In this document: in pieces, positions 1 through 7,561 of the stretch
Position numbering within the stretch: position 1 is the stretch's first letter
How the letters are laid out: every line of letters begins with the position of its first letter
DNA from: Verrucomicrobiaceae bacterium
Lineage (GTDB): Bacteria; Verrucomicrobiota; Verrucomicrobiia; Verrucomicrobiales; Verrucomicrobiaceae
Assembly (NCBI GenBank): GCA_947466075.1
Contig: CANIBP010000001.1
Coordinates: 372,001-436,000, forward strand
Reading direction: 5' to 3'
DNA length: 64,000 nucleotides
Position numbers and translations under genes: made by a program
Notes under the pieces: generated by a model
Seen by the model: the letters and a program-made list of their open reading frames with translations, nothing else
Databases searched by the model: none
What the model was told of the DNA's origin: nothing

Positions 1-524
1 TCGCCCAAATGGCGGCTTTCGTCGCTGAAGGTGCCAAGCAGGTGCCCGATACTGAAGTGCGCATACGTCACGTCGATGAAGCCATTGCTGAGGATGTCGT
101 GTGGTGTGATGGACTCGCGGTCGGCAGCCCCACGAACATGGGCATCCTGTCATGGAAGATGAAGCGCTTCTGGGATGAAACTATGTTTGATCAATGGATG
201 AAAGTGGATGGCAAAATCGCCTGCGCCTTCAGCAGCGCAGGCGGCTGGGGCGGTGGCATGGAGATGGCATGCCAGTCCATTCTTACCGTGCTCATGAACT
301 TCGGCTTCCTCGTCTTCGGCGTCACGGATTACGCCGGCAAGCATCTCACTCTGCACTACGGCGCAGTCACCTCCAAAGCACCGCGTGATCCGGCAGATCA
401 AGAGTCCTGCCGCATTCTCGGTCGTCGTCTGGCTGAGTGGGCCGCCTTTTGTATTCATGGCCGCAAAGATCAGCATCCTGCGAACAAAGACGTCCCACGC
501 CTGCTGCCGAGCGAGATCGATTAG
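1..524 (+). CDS. Flavodoxin-like/WrbA-type NAD(P)H-quinone oxidoreductase, 5' end cut by the window
   Basis: The frame is open to the first base (reading AQMAAFVAEGAK), so the true start lies outside the window and about 20-25 N-terminal residues are missing. What remains fits the flavodoxin fold: a GSPTNMG segment where the second FMN-contacting loop is expected, followed by KMKRFWDET, and a SSAGGWGGGME glycine-rich third loop. WrbA-like proteins are cytoplasmic FMN enzymes that reduce quinones by two electrons. The C-terminal part (RILGRRLAEWAAF) matches the last helix of the family. A simple flavodoxin-fold NADPH-dependent FMN reductase is the alternative. It ends 55 bases before the next gene. 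Confidence 0.75.
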   Translation, partial: AQMAAFVAEGAKQVPDTEVRIRHVDEAIAEDVVWCDGLAVGSPTNMGILSWKMKRFWDETMFDQWMKVDGKIACAFSSAGGWGGGMEMACQSILTVLMNFGFLVFGVTDYAGKHLTLHYGAVTSKAPRDPADQESCRILGRRLAEWAAFCIHGRKDQHPANKDVPRLLPSEID

Positions 525-579
525 GCTCCTGCTCACCCATTTCGCAAAGACTCGGTCATTTCCGCGTTCTTGTTCCACC

Positions 580-1432
580 ATGACACGCGCATCACTCCTC
601 CGACTCTTCGTTTGCCTCAGCCTCACCGCCTTCGCCAAGGCCGAAGCACCACCCGCAGGCCTGCGCATCCTCACCGCCGGTCATAGCTTCCATGTCTGGA
701 TGCCCGGCCTGCTCATCGAGACCGCGAAGAACGCAGGCATCACCGGTCACACGCAAGTTGGCCTGTCCTCCATTGGTGGCTCGCGCACCATCCAGCATTG
801 GGATGCAAAAGACGACAAACAGAAGATCAAACCCGTGCTCATCGAAGGCAAAGCCGCCGTGCTCACCCTTTCGCCGATCTTCCTGCCAGACGAAGGCATC
901 GAAAATTTCGTCAAGCTCGGTCTCGAACACAATCCCAACCTCCGCATCACGATTCAAGACAACTGGATGCCCTTTGACGATCCAGCACTCTGGGCCACGC
1001 GTGCCAAGGACGTCACCATTGACCGCGATGCCAAGACGATGGAACAACTTCACGCCACACATGATGCCTACGTCAAGTCGCTCGATGACCACGCTGGCGA
1101 ATTGAACACCAAATACGGTAAAACCGCTATCTTCATCGTGCCCCGTCGGCCAAGCCGTCCTCGCCTTGCGTGAGCTTATCATTCAAGGCAAAGCCCCCGG
1201 CATCGCCAAGCAGAGCGATCTCTTCACAGATCCCATCGGCCATCCGCGGGATCACATCAAAGCCCTCTCAGCCTACTGCCACTACGCCGTCATCTACAGT
1301 CGCAGCCCCATCGGCCTGCCAATTCCAGCCGCCATTGCTAAATTGCCCGAGGCAGAGAAGCTCAATGCGCTGCTCCAACAACTCGCCTGGGATGCGGTGA
1401 CGGCAAATCCACTCAGCGGCGTGAAGCAATAG
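580..1432 (+). pseudogene. Secreted SGNH-like protein, broken by a one-base frameshift
   Basis: The likely start is ATG 580, giving a signal peptide (MTRASLLRLFVCLSLTAFAK) and then GLRILTAGHSFH, which resembles block I of SGNH/GDSL hydrolases with H in place of D. The first frame stops at 1173. Removing one C from the CCCC run at 1141-1144 joins it to the second frame, which runs on as VPVGQAVLALRELIIQGK to the stop at 1430-1432. The restored protein is about 283 residues and its end (DPIGHPRDHIKALSAYCHYA) resembles the C-terminal Asp/His block of that fold. Either the gene is a recent pseudogene or the base is a sequencing error. The substrate is unknown. Confidence 0.6.
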
Positions 1433-1462
1433 CTTGGTTCACATAGCCGTAGTCGTGTCTCG

Positions 1463-2935
1463 ATGAAATCCTCCCGCCTCGTACTGCTCGTTTGCTTTGT
1501 TTCCACTGCTCTCAGAGCGGACCTGCCGAAACCAACCATCGATCCTCCGTTCAGCGTCGTTGATTTGAAAATCGGTGAGTCCGTCGAGACAAAGCTGACC
1601 GACGGGAGCATGGTGAAAGTGAAGCTGCTCGATCTTCAGGAGAAAGTGGATTCGATGAGCCAGGCGGTGCGCGAGGCGAAGGTGAAGGTCGAGATCAATG
1701 GGCAACAGACCTGGCTCACCAGCGCGAACTACAACCTGCCGCAGCTCATCGGCGGCGTGCAGATCGACTGCCCGATCACCCGTGGCTACAACGCGAACAG
1801 CGGCGAGGACTCGTGGGGCCTCGAGAAGGATGCGCGTTTGCGTCTTTGGCCTAAAGGCTCGCCGTGGGTCAATCCGGGCACATTTGTGTACCCGCTGAAG
1901 CAACGATGGTTCGCGACCTCCACGCAATTCTCCAACGAACCGACCTACGTCGATGGCGGCGACAAACCGGATCGGAAGAAGATCTACTATCACAACGACC
2001 TCGACTTCGGCGGCTGTGAGGGCTTGATCGAAGTCGTGGCTGCCACGGACGGTCTCGTGGTGAGCGTTTCAGAGAAGACGCTGCCCGGCTACTCGCTCAC
2101 GCCTGTGCGGCCACGTTATGACGTGGTGTATGTGCTCGATGAACGCGGTTGGTATTATCGCTACAGCCATTTGTACACGATTGATCCGGCGATCCAGATG
2201 GGTTCACGCGTGAAGATGGGTCAGCGCATCGGCATCCTCGGCAAGGAAGGGGCGAGCGGCGGTTGGTCTCATCTGCATTTCGGCATCAAGAGCCGCCAGC
2301 CCTCGGGTAAATGGGGCACCGAGGAGGCGTATGCGTTCGCGTGGGAGGCCTACGTTCGCGAAAACAAACCCGCGCTCATCGCTGTGGCGCGACCGCATCA
2401 CTTCATTCGTGCGGGCGAGACGATCACACTTGATGCCTCAAAATCCTGGGCCGCATCTGGTAAAATCACGAGTTACGATTGGACCTTCACAGATGGCCAA
2501 AAGGCCAATGGTCCGAAAATCGAGCGCACCTATGCCAAACCCGGAGCTTACAGTGAGATTCTCAAACTCACGGATGACGCTGGCAACGTGAGCTACGACT
2601 TCGCCATCGTCCAAGTCATCGGCAGCGACGAAAAGAACCTGCCGCCCACGATTCACCCGACCTTCTGGCCCACCACCGGCCTCATGCCAGGCACCGAGAT
2701 CACTTTTAAAGTCCGCACCTTCCGCGCGACTGGTGGCGAGTCCTGGGACTTCGGCGATGGCACGCCCAAAGTCAGCGTGAAGTCCGACGGCAACGCTAAA
2801 GCGCTGGCGAAGGATGGATATGCGATCACGCAGCACACGTTCGCCAAACCAGGAGATCACATCGTGAGCGTGGAGCAGACGAACGAGCGCGGAGAACGGG
2901 CGATTGCGCACCTGTGGGTTCGTGTGGAGGAATAG
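1463..2935 (+). CDS. Secreted M23-family metallopeptidase with C-terminal PKD domains
   Basis: A 490-residue protein with an N-terminal signal peptide (residues 1-19). The M23 zinc site is visible: H177 and D181 in HNDLD, H236 in YSHLY, and the HLHF motif at 270-273. The family cleaves peptide cross-links in peptidoglycan or acts as an inactive scaffold; here all expected metal ligands appear to be present. After residue 310 there is a PKD-type fold (LDASKSW, YDWTFTDG, YAKPGAYSEILKLTDDAGN) and a second, weaker PKD-like repeat to the end (WDFGDGTP, FAKPGDHIVSVEQ). It is probably exported to the periplasm or cell surface. It starts 30 bases after the frameshifted gene. PKD fusion suggests a degradative or adhesive role rather than a division role. 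Confidence 0.85.
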   Translation: MKSSRLVLLVCFVSTALRADLPKPTIDPPFSVVDLKIGESVETKLTDGSMVKVKLLDLQEKVDSMSQAVREAKVKVEINGQQTWLTSANYNLPQLIGGVQIDCPITRGYNANSGEDSWGLEKDARLRLWPKGSPWVNPGTFVYPLKQRWFATSTQFSNEPTYVDGGDKPDRKKIYYHNDLDFGGCEGLIEVVAATDGLVVSVSEKTLPGYSLTPVRPRYDVVYVLDERGWYYRYSHLYTIDPAIQMGSRVKMGQRIGILGKEGASGGWSHLHFGIKSRQPSGKWGTEEAYAFAWEAYVRENKPALIAVARPHHFIRAGETITLDASKSWAASGKITSYDWTFTDGQKANGPKIERTYAKPGAYSEILKLTDDAGNVSYDFAIVQVIGSDEKNLPPTIHPTFWPTTGLMPGTEITFKVRTFRATGGESWDFGDGTPKVSVKSDGNAKALAKDGYAITQHTFAKPGDHIVSVEQTNERGERAIAHLWVRVEE

Positions 2936-2978
2936 TGCCCGTCTGCAAGCTCACCCCATCCATCAGCGTCTTTTCGGG

Positions 2979-5417
2979 GTGATTCGTCTTGTGCCATGCC
3001 TTTTGCTTGCCGCTTCCGCTCTTCGTGCGGATGAAGGCATGGCGTTTTTTGAGTCCAAGGTGCTGCCGTTGCTGCAAAGCCGCTGCTACGAGTGCCATTC
3101 GCATGAAAAGAAGATCAAAGGCGGTCTTGCGCTCGATTTGAAGACGGGCTGGCAGACTGGCGGCGACAATGGGCCTGCGATTATTCCAGGTGATCTGGTG
3201 AAAAGCCATCTCGTACAGGCCGTGCGCTATGCAGATCCAGAAATGGAGATGCCGCCGAAGGGTAAGCTCGCGGCGAGTGAGATTGAGGTGCTGGAGAAGT
3301 GGGTCGCCATGGGTGCACCGGATTCGCGGGTGGCCAAGGTGGCTGATAATAAGGCGCGCGTCATCGACATCGAGGCTGGAAAGAAGTTTTGGGCCTTTCA
3401 GCCCGTGCGTGATGCGAAGGCACCTGCGGTGAAGAACAGGTCATGGCCGTCTAACGATGTGGATGGCTTTATTCTCGCGAAACTCGAAGCCGCCGGACTC
3501 ACGCCGAATGCTGACGCCGATGCCTACACCTGGCTGCGCCGCGTTTCGCTCGACCTCACTGGCCTTCCTCCATCGCCGCAGGACATCGCGCGATTTACTG
3601 CCGATGAGTCGCCACAAGCTCGTGAGCATGTGGTGGATCGCCTGCTGCAATCCAAAGCCTTCGGCGAGCGCTGGGCGCGGCATTGGCTCGATCTCACGGG
3701 TTACGCGGACCAGATTGGCACCTCGAACAACGTTTTTGCCGAGCATGCGTGGCGCTATCGCGATTACGTCATCGATTCGTTCAACTTAGACAAGCCGTTC
3801 GATCGTTTCATCCGCGAGCAGATCGCCGGTGATCTGCTGCCATTCACCACACCGCAGGAACGCGCCGCAAATCTCATCGCCACCGGCTTCCTCGTGCTCG
3901 GTGATGTCGAAATCGTCGCTGTGGACAAATTGAAGATGGAAATCGATCTCGTGGATCAGCAGGTAAGCAAGGTCGGCACTGCGTTCCTCGGCATGACGCT
4001 CGGCTGCGTCCGATGCCACGATCACAAGTTCGATCCCATCACGCAGCGCGACTACTACGCCATCGCCGGCATGTTCCGTAGCACGGATTCGACTTACAAA
4101 ACCGACAACGGCGTCTGGAGCAGCATCAATGCGTGCGAGATGCCTGAAACTCCCGAACAGCAGAGCAGACGCACTCAAATTCTCGCCGCTAACGAAGCGA
4201 AACTGAAGTCACTTCAATCCGAACGCACCGATGCCGAAAAAGCGAAAGCCGCATTGGAGCCGCAAATCAAAGACGCGACCAAAGAAGCAAAGCCTGCGCT
4301 CGAAAAGAAGCGCGATGAACTCGCGGCACGCATCAAAGCCATCAACGGCGAGGTCGAGCACGCCAAATTCTTCGCGCCTATCGCTCCAAAGGCCTTTGCG
4401 GTGCATGACCGGCCAAAGACCGACGACATGCAGATCACGATCCGTGGCAATCCGTATGCGCTGGGCGACAAAGTGAAGCGCGGTCTGATGGCCGTGGCTT
4501 CATGGGGTGAACTGCCACCGATCCCAGCGAATCAAAGCGGTCGTGTACAGCTTGCCGACTGGCTGGCTGATTCGCGCAACCCACTCACCGCACGCGTCAC
4601 GGTGAATCGCATTTGGCAGAAGCTATTTGGCGAAGGGCTCGTGCGCAGCGTCGATTACTTCGGTGTGCGCGGCGAATTGCCCACGCATCCTGAATTGCTC
4701 GATCATCTCGCCACTCGCTTCGTGCGCGGCGGTTGGTCGCAGAAGCAGTTGATTCGCAGTTTGGTGCTTAGCCGTGCGTATCGCATGAGCAGCGCGCACA
4801 ACGCTGTCGCGATGACCAAAGACACCGATAACCGCCTGCTCTGGCGTATGAACCGCCAACGACTCGATGCGGAGGCCATTCGCGACTCCATGCTCGCGAT
4901 CAGCGGCAAACTCGCGCCAGCGAATGGCGGCCCTGCGCTGCCACTCGAGTTTCCCGAGAACGTCACCAGCTTGAGCCCGAAAGCGGTGAATCCGCCCGCG
5001 TTTAATCTGAAGAAATTCCGCCCCGTGCAGGAGTTCGAGCGCACGGTGTATCTGCCCGTCATTCGCACCGCAACCCAGCCCGGCCCTGCAAAGCTGCGCG
5101 ATGTCTTCGACTTCACCCAGCCCGCGCAAATTTCCGGCAAACGCGCCGAGACCGCCGTGCCCACTCAAGCTCTGTTCCTTCTCAACAGCGACATGCTCCG
5201 CGCCCGCGCCACAGAACTCGCTCAACATCTCACTCAGACCGAATCGAACGCCGGCGCGCGTCTCGAAGTGCTCTGGCTGCGCGTGCTGAATCGCCCCATC
5301 ACTTCCGCCGAGCGCGATGAAGCCAACCAACTCATCGAATCGCTCCTCGCCGACAAAGCCTGGATCGAACTCAGCCACGCGTTGCTTTCCTCAAACGAAT
5401 TTCTTCTCCGCCTATGA
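2979..5417 (+). CDS. PSD1/planctomycete-type cytochrome c domain protein (DUF1549-DUF1553), copy 1
   Basis: I chose GTG 2979 because it gives a clean signal peptide (MIRLVPCLLLAASALRAD) and no overlap with the preceding gene; an upstream in-frame start at 2904 would add 25 residues without signal character. In the 812-residue protein a CYECH haem motif lies at residue 36 and a second CVRCH at 343. The domain order is PSC-type cytochrome, DUF1549 (LRRVSLDLTGLPPSPQD, RWARHWLDL), a charged coiled-coil insert near 405-455, and DUF1553 (NPLTARVTVNRIWQKLFG, THPELLDHLA). These multidomain proteins are abundant in Planctomycetes and Verrucomicrobia, and their biochemical role is unresolved. It overlaps the DUF1501 gene by ATGA, so the two are probably co-translated. 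Confidence 0.85.
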   Translation: MIRLVPCLLLAASALRADEGMAFFESKVLPLLQSRCYECHSHEKKIKGGLALDLKTGWQTGGDNGPAIIPGDLVKSHLVQAVRYADPEMEMPPKGKLAASEIEVLEKWVAMGAPDSRVAKVADNKARVIDIEAGKKFWAFQPVRDAKAPAVKNRSWPSNDVDGFILAKLEAAGLTPNADADAYTWLRRVSLDLTGLPPSPQDIARFTADESPQAREHVVDRLLQSKAFGERWARHWLDLTGYADQIGTSNNVFAEHAWRYRDYVIDSFNLDKPFDRFIREQIAGDLLPFTTPQERAANLIATGFLVLGDVEIVAVDKLKMEIDLVDQQVSKVGTAFLGMTLGCVRCHDHKFDPITQRDYYAIAGMFRSTDSTYKTDNGVWSSINACEMPETPEQQSRRTQILAANEAKLKSLQSERTDAEKAKAALEPQIKDATKEAKPALEKKRDELAARIKAINGEVEHAKFFAPIAPKAFAVHDRPKTDDMQITIRGNPYALGDKVKRGLMAVASWGELPPIPANQSGRVQLADWLADSRNPLTARVTVNRIWQKLFGEGLVRSVDYFGVRGELPTHPELLDHLATRFVRGGWSQKQLIRSLVLSRAYRMSSAHNAVAMTKDTDNRLLWRMNRQRLDAEAIRDSMLAISGKLAPANGGPALPLEFPENVTSLSPKAVNPPAFNLKKFRPVQEFERTVYLPVIRTATQPGPAKLRDVFDFTQPAQISGKRAETAVPTQALFLLNSDMLRARATELAQHLTQTESNAGARLEVLWLRVLNRPITSAERDEANQLIESLLADKAWIELSHALLSSNEFLLRL

Positions 5418-6814
5418 CTATCAACCCCATCTCCCGGCGCACCTGGTTGCAACGCACCGCGACAGGCTTCGGCGCACTCGCGCTGCATGATCTCGTAAGT
5501 GCTGCGCAGAGTCCGCTCGCTGTTCGTGCACCGCATTTTCCCGCCAAAGCGAAGCGTGTGATCTTTCTCTTCATGTCGGGCGGACCGTCGCAGCCGGATT
5601 TGTTCGACCCGAAGGACTACATCAAGCGCATGCATGGCCAGACCATCTCTGCGCCGATCAACACGAACGAACTCCGCGTTGGCACTGACAAGTTCCTCGC
5701 GCTGGCTACGCAGCGCGACGTCCGCCCGCGCGGGCAGTCGGGCATGATGATTTCCGATTTGCTGCCGCATACCGCGTCCATTGCCGATGAGATTTGCCTG
5801 CTGCGCGCGATGCATGCGGAAAACAACCAGCATCAGCCTGCCGCGCTGCAGTTTCATACCGGCGTCACCGCCGATGTGCGCCCTTCGATGGGTTCATGGA
5901 TCAGCTACGGTCTCGGCGCGGAGAATCAGAACCTGCCAAATTTCATCTCGATCCATCCTGACAGCGACACGCGCCTATACGGCTCCGGCTTCCTGCCCGC
6001 CGCGCATCAGGGCACGAAGGTGATCATCCCGCAGAGCGACAAGCAATCGCCCATCGACTATCTCGCGAATGTCTCCGGCGATGTGAAGACGCAGCGTGCG
6101 CGCATTGACTTCACGCAGCACATGAACCGCCGCCTGCTTCAGCATGCCGAGGTTGATGTGCGCATGGAGGGCATGATCGAGAGCATGGAGATCGCCTTCC
6201 GCATGCAAAGCGCCACGCCAGAGCTGGTGGACATCGCCAACGAATCCGAAGCGACGAAAAAGCTCTACGGTATCGGCGAGAAGGCCACGGACAAGAATGG
6301 TCGTGCCTGTTTGCTGGCACGCCGACTCAGCGAAGCCGGAGTGCGCTTCGTGCAGGTCACCATAGGCGGTTGGGATCATCATGGCGACATCCGCAATGCT
6401 TTGCCGAAGAGCTGTTCCGAAACCGATCAGCCCTGCGCCGCATTGATCAAAGATTTGAAATCACGCGGCCTGCTCGACGACACGCTCGTCGTCTGGTCCG
6501 GCGAGTTTGGCCGCACGCCATGGAGCCAAGATCTTAGCGGCACTTCGCCCATCGACAAGCACGGCCGCGAGCATCAACCCGAGAGTTTCTGCACCTGGAT
6601 GGCCGGTGGCGGCATCAAACCTGGCTTCACACTCGGTGAGACCGATGACTTCGGCTTCCGTCCCGTCTCCGGCAAAGTGCATCTGCATGATCTGCACGCC
6701 ACGATTCTGCATCAGCTTGGTCTCGATCACGAAAAACTCACGTGGCGGCATGTGGGCCGCGATTACCGACTCACGGATGTCTATGGGAACGTGGTGAAGG
6801 AGATTCTGGCATAG
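5414..6814 (+). CDS. DUF1501 protein with twin-arginine signal, copy 1
   Basis: A 466-residue protein starting with SRRTWLQR, a twin-arginine export motif, so it is likely folded before export. The family signature is clear: HFPAKAKRVIFLFMSGGPSQ, DLFDPK, then QVTIGGWDHHGD, VVWSGEFGRTPW, GREHQPESF and the closing LHATILHQLGLDHEKLT. DUF1501 belongs to the alkaline-phosphatase/sulfatase-like fold group and is almost always encoded next to a DUF1549/DUF1553 cytochrome, as here. The substrate is unknown. It starts inside the ATGA overlap with the cytochrome gene and probably shares its mRNA. Confidence 0.87.
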   Translation: MTINPISRRTWLQRTATGFGALALHDLVSAAQSPLAVRAPHFPAKAKRVIFLFMSGGPSQPDLFDPKDYIKRMHGQTISAPINTNELRVGTDKFLALATQRDVRPRGQSGMMISDLLPHTASIADEICLLRAMHAENNQHQPAALQFHTGVTADVRPSMGSWISYGLGAENQNLPNFISIHPDSDTRLYGSGFLPAAHQGTKVIIPQSDKQSPIDYLANVSGDVKTQRARIDFTQHMNRRLLQHAEVDVRMEGMIESMEIAFRMQSATPELVDIANESEATKKLYGIGEKATDKNGRACLLARRLSEAGVRFVQVTIGGWDHHGDIRNALPKSCSETDQPCAALIKDLKSRGLLDDTLVVWSGEFGRTPWSQDLSGTSPIDKHGREHQPESFCTWMAGGGIKPGFTLGETDDFGFRPVSGKVHLHDLHATILHQLGLDHEKLTWRHVGRDYRLTDVYGNVVKEILA

Positions 6815-6864
6815 TTTTCAGACGGTAAATGCGCGACGACTCAAATCGGCTGAAAGAAATCTAG

Positions 6865-6899
6865 ACGGTATACTGTTTGAATGATACGAACGGTATACC
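6865..6899. promoter_or_regulatory. Two GGTATAC operator-like sites in front of the GntR gene
   Basis: ACGGTATAC occurs at 6865-6873 and again at 6890-6898, 25 bp apart. The second is part of a perfect 8-bp palindrome GGTATACC (6892-6899); the first differs in the last base (GGTATACT). FadR-subfamily GntR regulators bind short sites of the form GT-N-AC inside such palindromes, so these are plausible autoregulatory operators. They also explain why the real start is probably ATG 6902 rather than ATG 6881, which would place coding sequence across the second site. Confidence 0.55.
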
Positions 6900-6901
6900 A
6901 A

Positions 6902-7561
6902 ATGACCACAGTCCCCACATCCACCTCACGCACTGATCACACCACCTCGCTTTTGCGGCAGGAGATCCTCAGCGGCAAAACAGAACCGGGCCATCTGCTG
7001 GCGGAGTCAGCGGTGGCGGTGCGTCTGGGAGTAAGTCGAGTGCCAGTGAGAGAGGCGCTGTTTGCATTGGAGCGTGAAGGGTTCGTTGAGTTCAGTGGCA
7101 CGGGTCGGGCGTTTGTGAAGGCGCTATCGCCGCAGGATTTCGAAGAGCTTTATACTCTGCGTCTCGCACTGGAGCCGCTGGCGGCACGTCTGGCATCTCC
7201 ATCGCTCAAAGCCGATGCCAGCCTGCTGGAGAAAAACATCAAAGTCACGGCGCGGGCGAAGACGATGCTGGATGTCACTCGACTTGACCTGGAATTTCAC
7301 GAGATTATCCTCGAAGCCTCAGGTAATGGGCGTTTGCTCAAACTATGGCAATCCATGCGCGGTGAACTGGAGCTATGGCTCGGCAGACTGCATCGGCAGC
7401 ATCAGGGACAGAAACTCGACACGCGGGACGAGACCATTCGAGCGCATCAATCGGTGATTGATTGTTTCAAAAAGCAAACGCCGGCTGCTTGCGAGTCCCT
7501 GATGCGCAAACACATCACCGGCTGGCGCGAGTGGCTGCCAACGATGGAGGTGGAGGCATGA
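6902..7561 (+). CDS. GntR-family (FadR/FCD subfamily) transcriptional regulator
   Basis: A 219-residue protein from ATG 6902. The N-terminal winged helix-turn-helix is recognisable (LRQEILSGKTEPGHLL, AVRLGVSRVPVREALFALEREGFVEF). The all-helical FCD effector domain follows (LRLALEPLAARLAS, DLEFHEIILEASGN), containing the Asp/His positions that bind a metal or organic acid in this group. The stop overlaps the start of the downstream cytochrome gene (ATGA at 7558), so it most likely controls and is co-transcribed with the 7558-11866 pair. Two GGTATAC sites sit directly upstream. An in-frame ATG at 6881 would add seven residues. The effector is unknown. Confidence 0.88.
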   Translation: MTTVPTSTSRTDHTTSLLRQEILSGKTEPGHLLAESAVAVRLGVSRVPVREALFALEREGFVEFSGTGRAFVKALSPQDFEELYTLRLALEPLAARLASPSLKADASLLEKNIKVTARAKTMLDVTRLDLEFHEIILEASGNGRLLKLWQSMRGELELWLGRLHRQHQGQKLDTRDETIRAHQSVIDCFKKQTPAACESLMRKHITGWREWLPTMEVEA

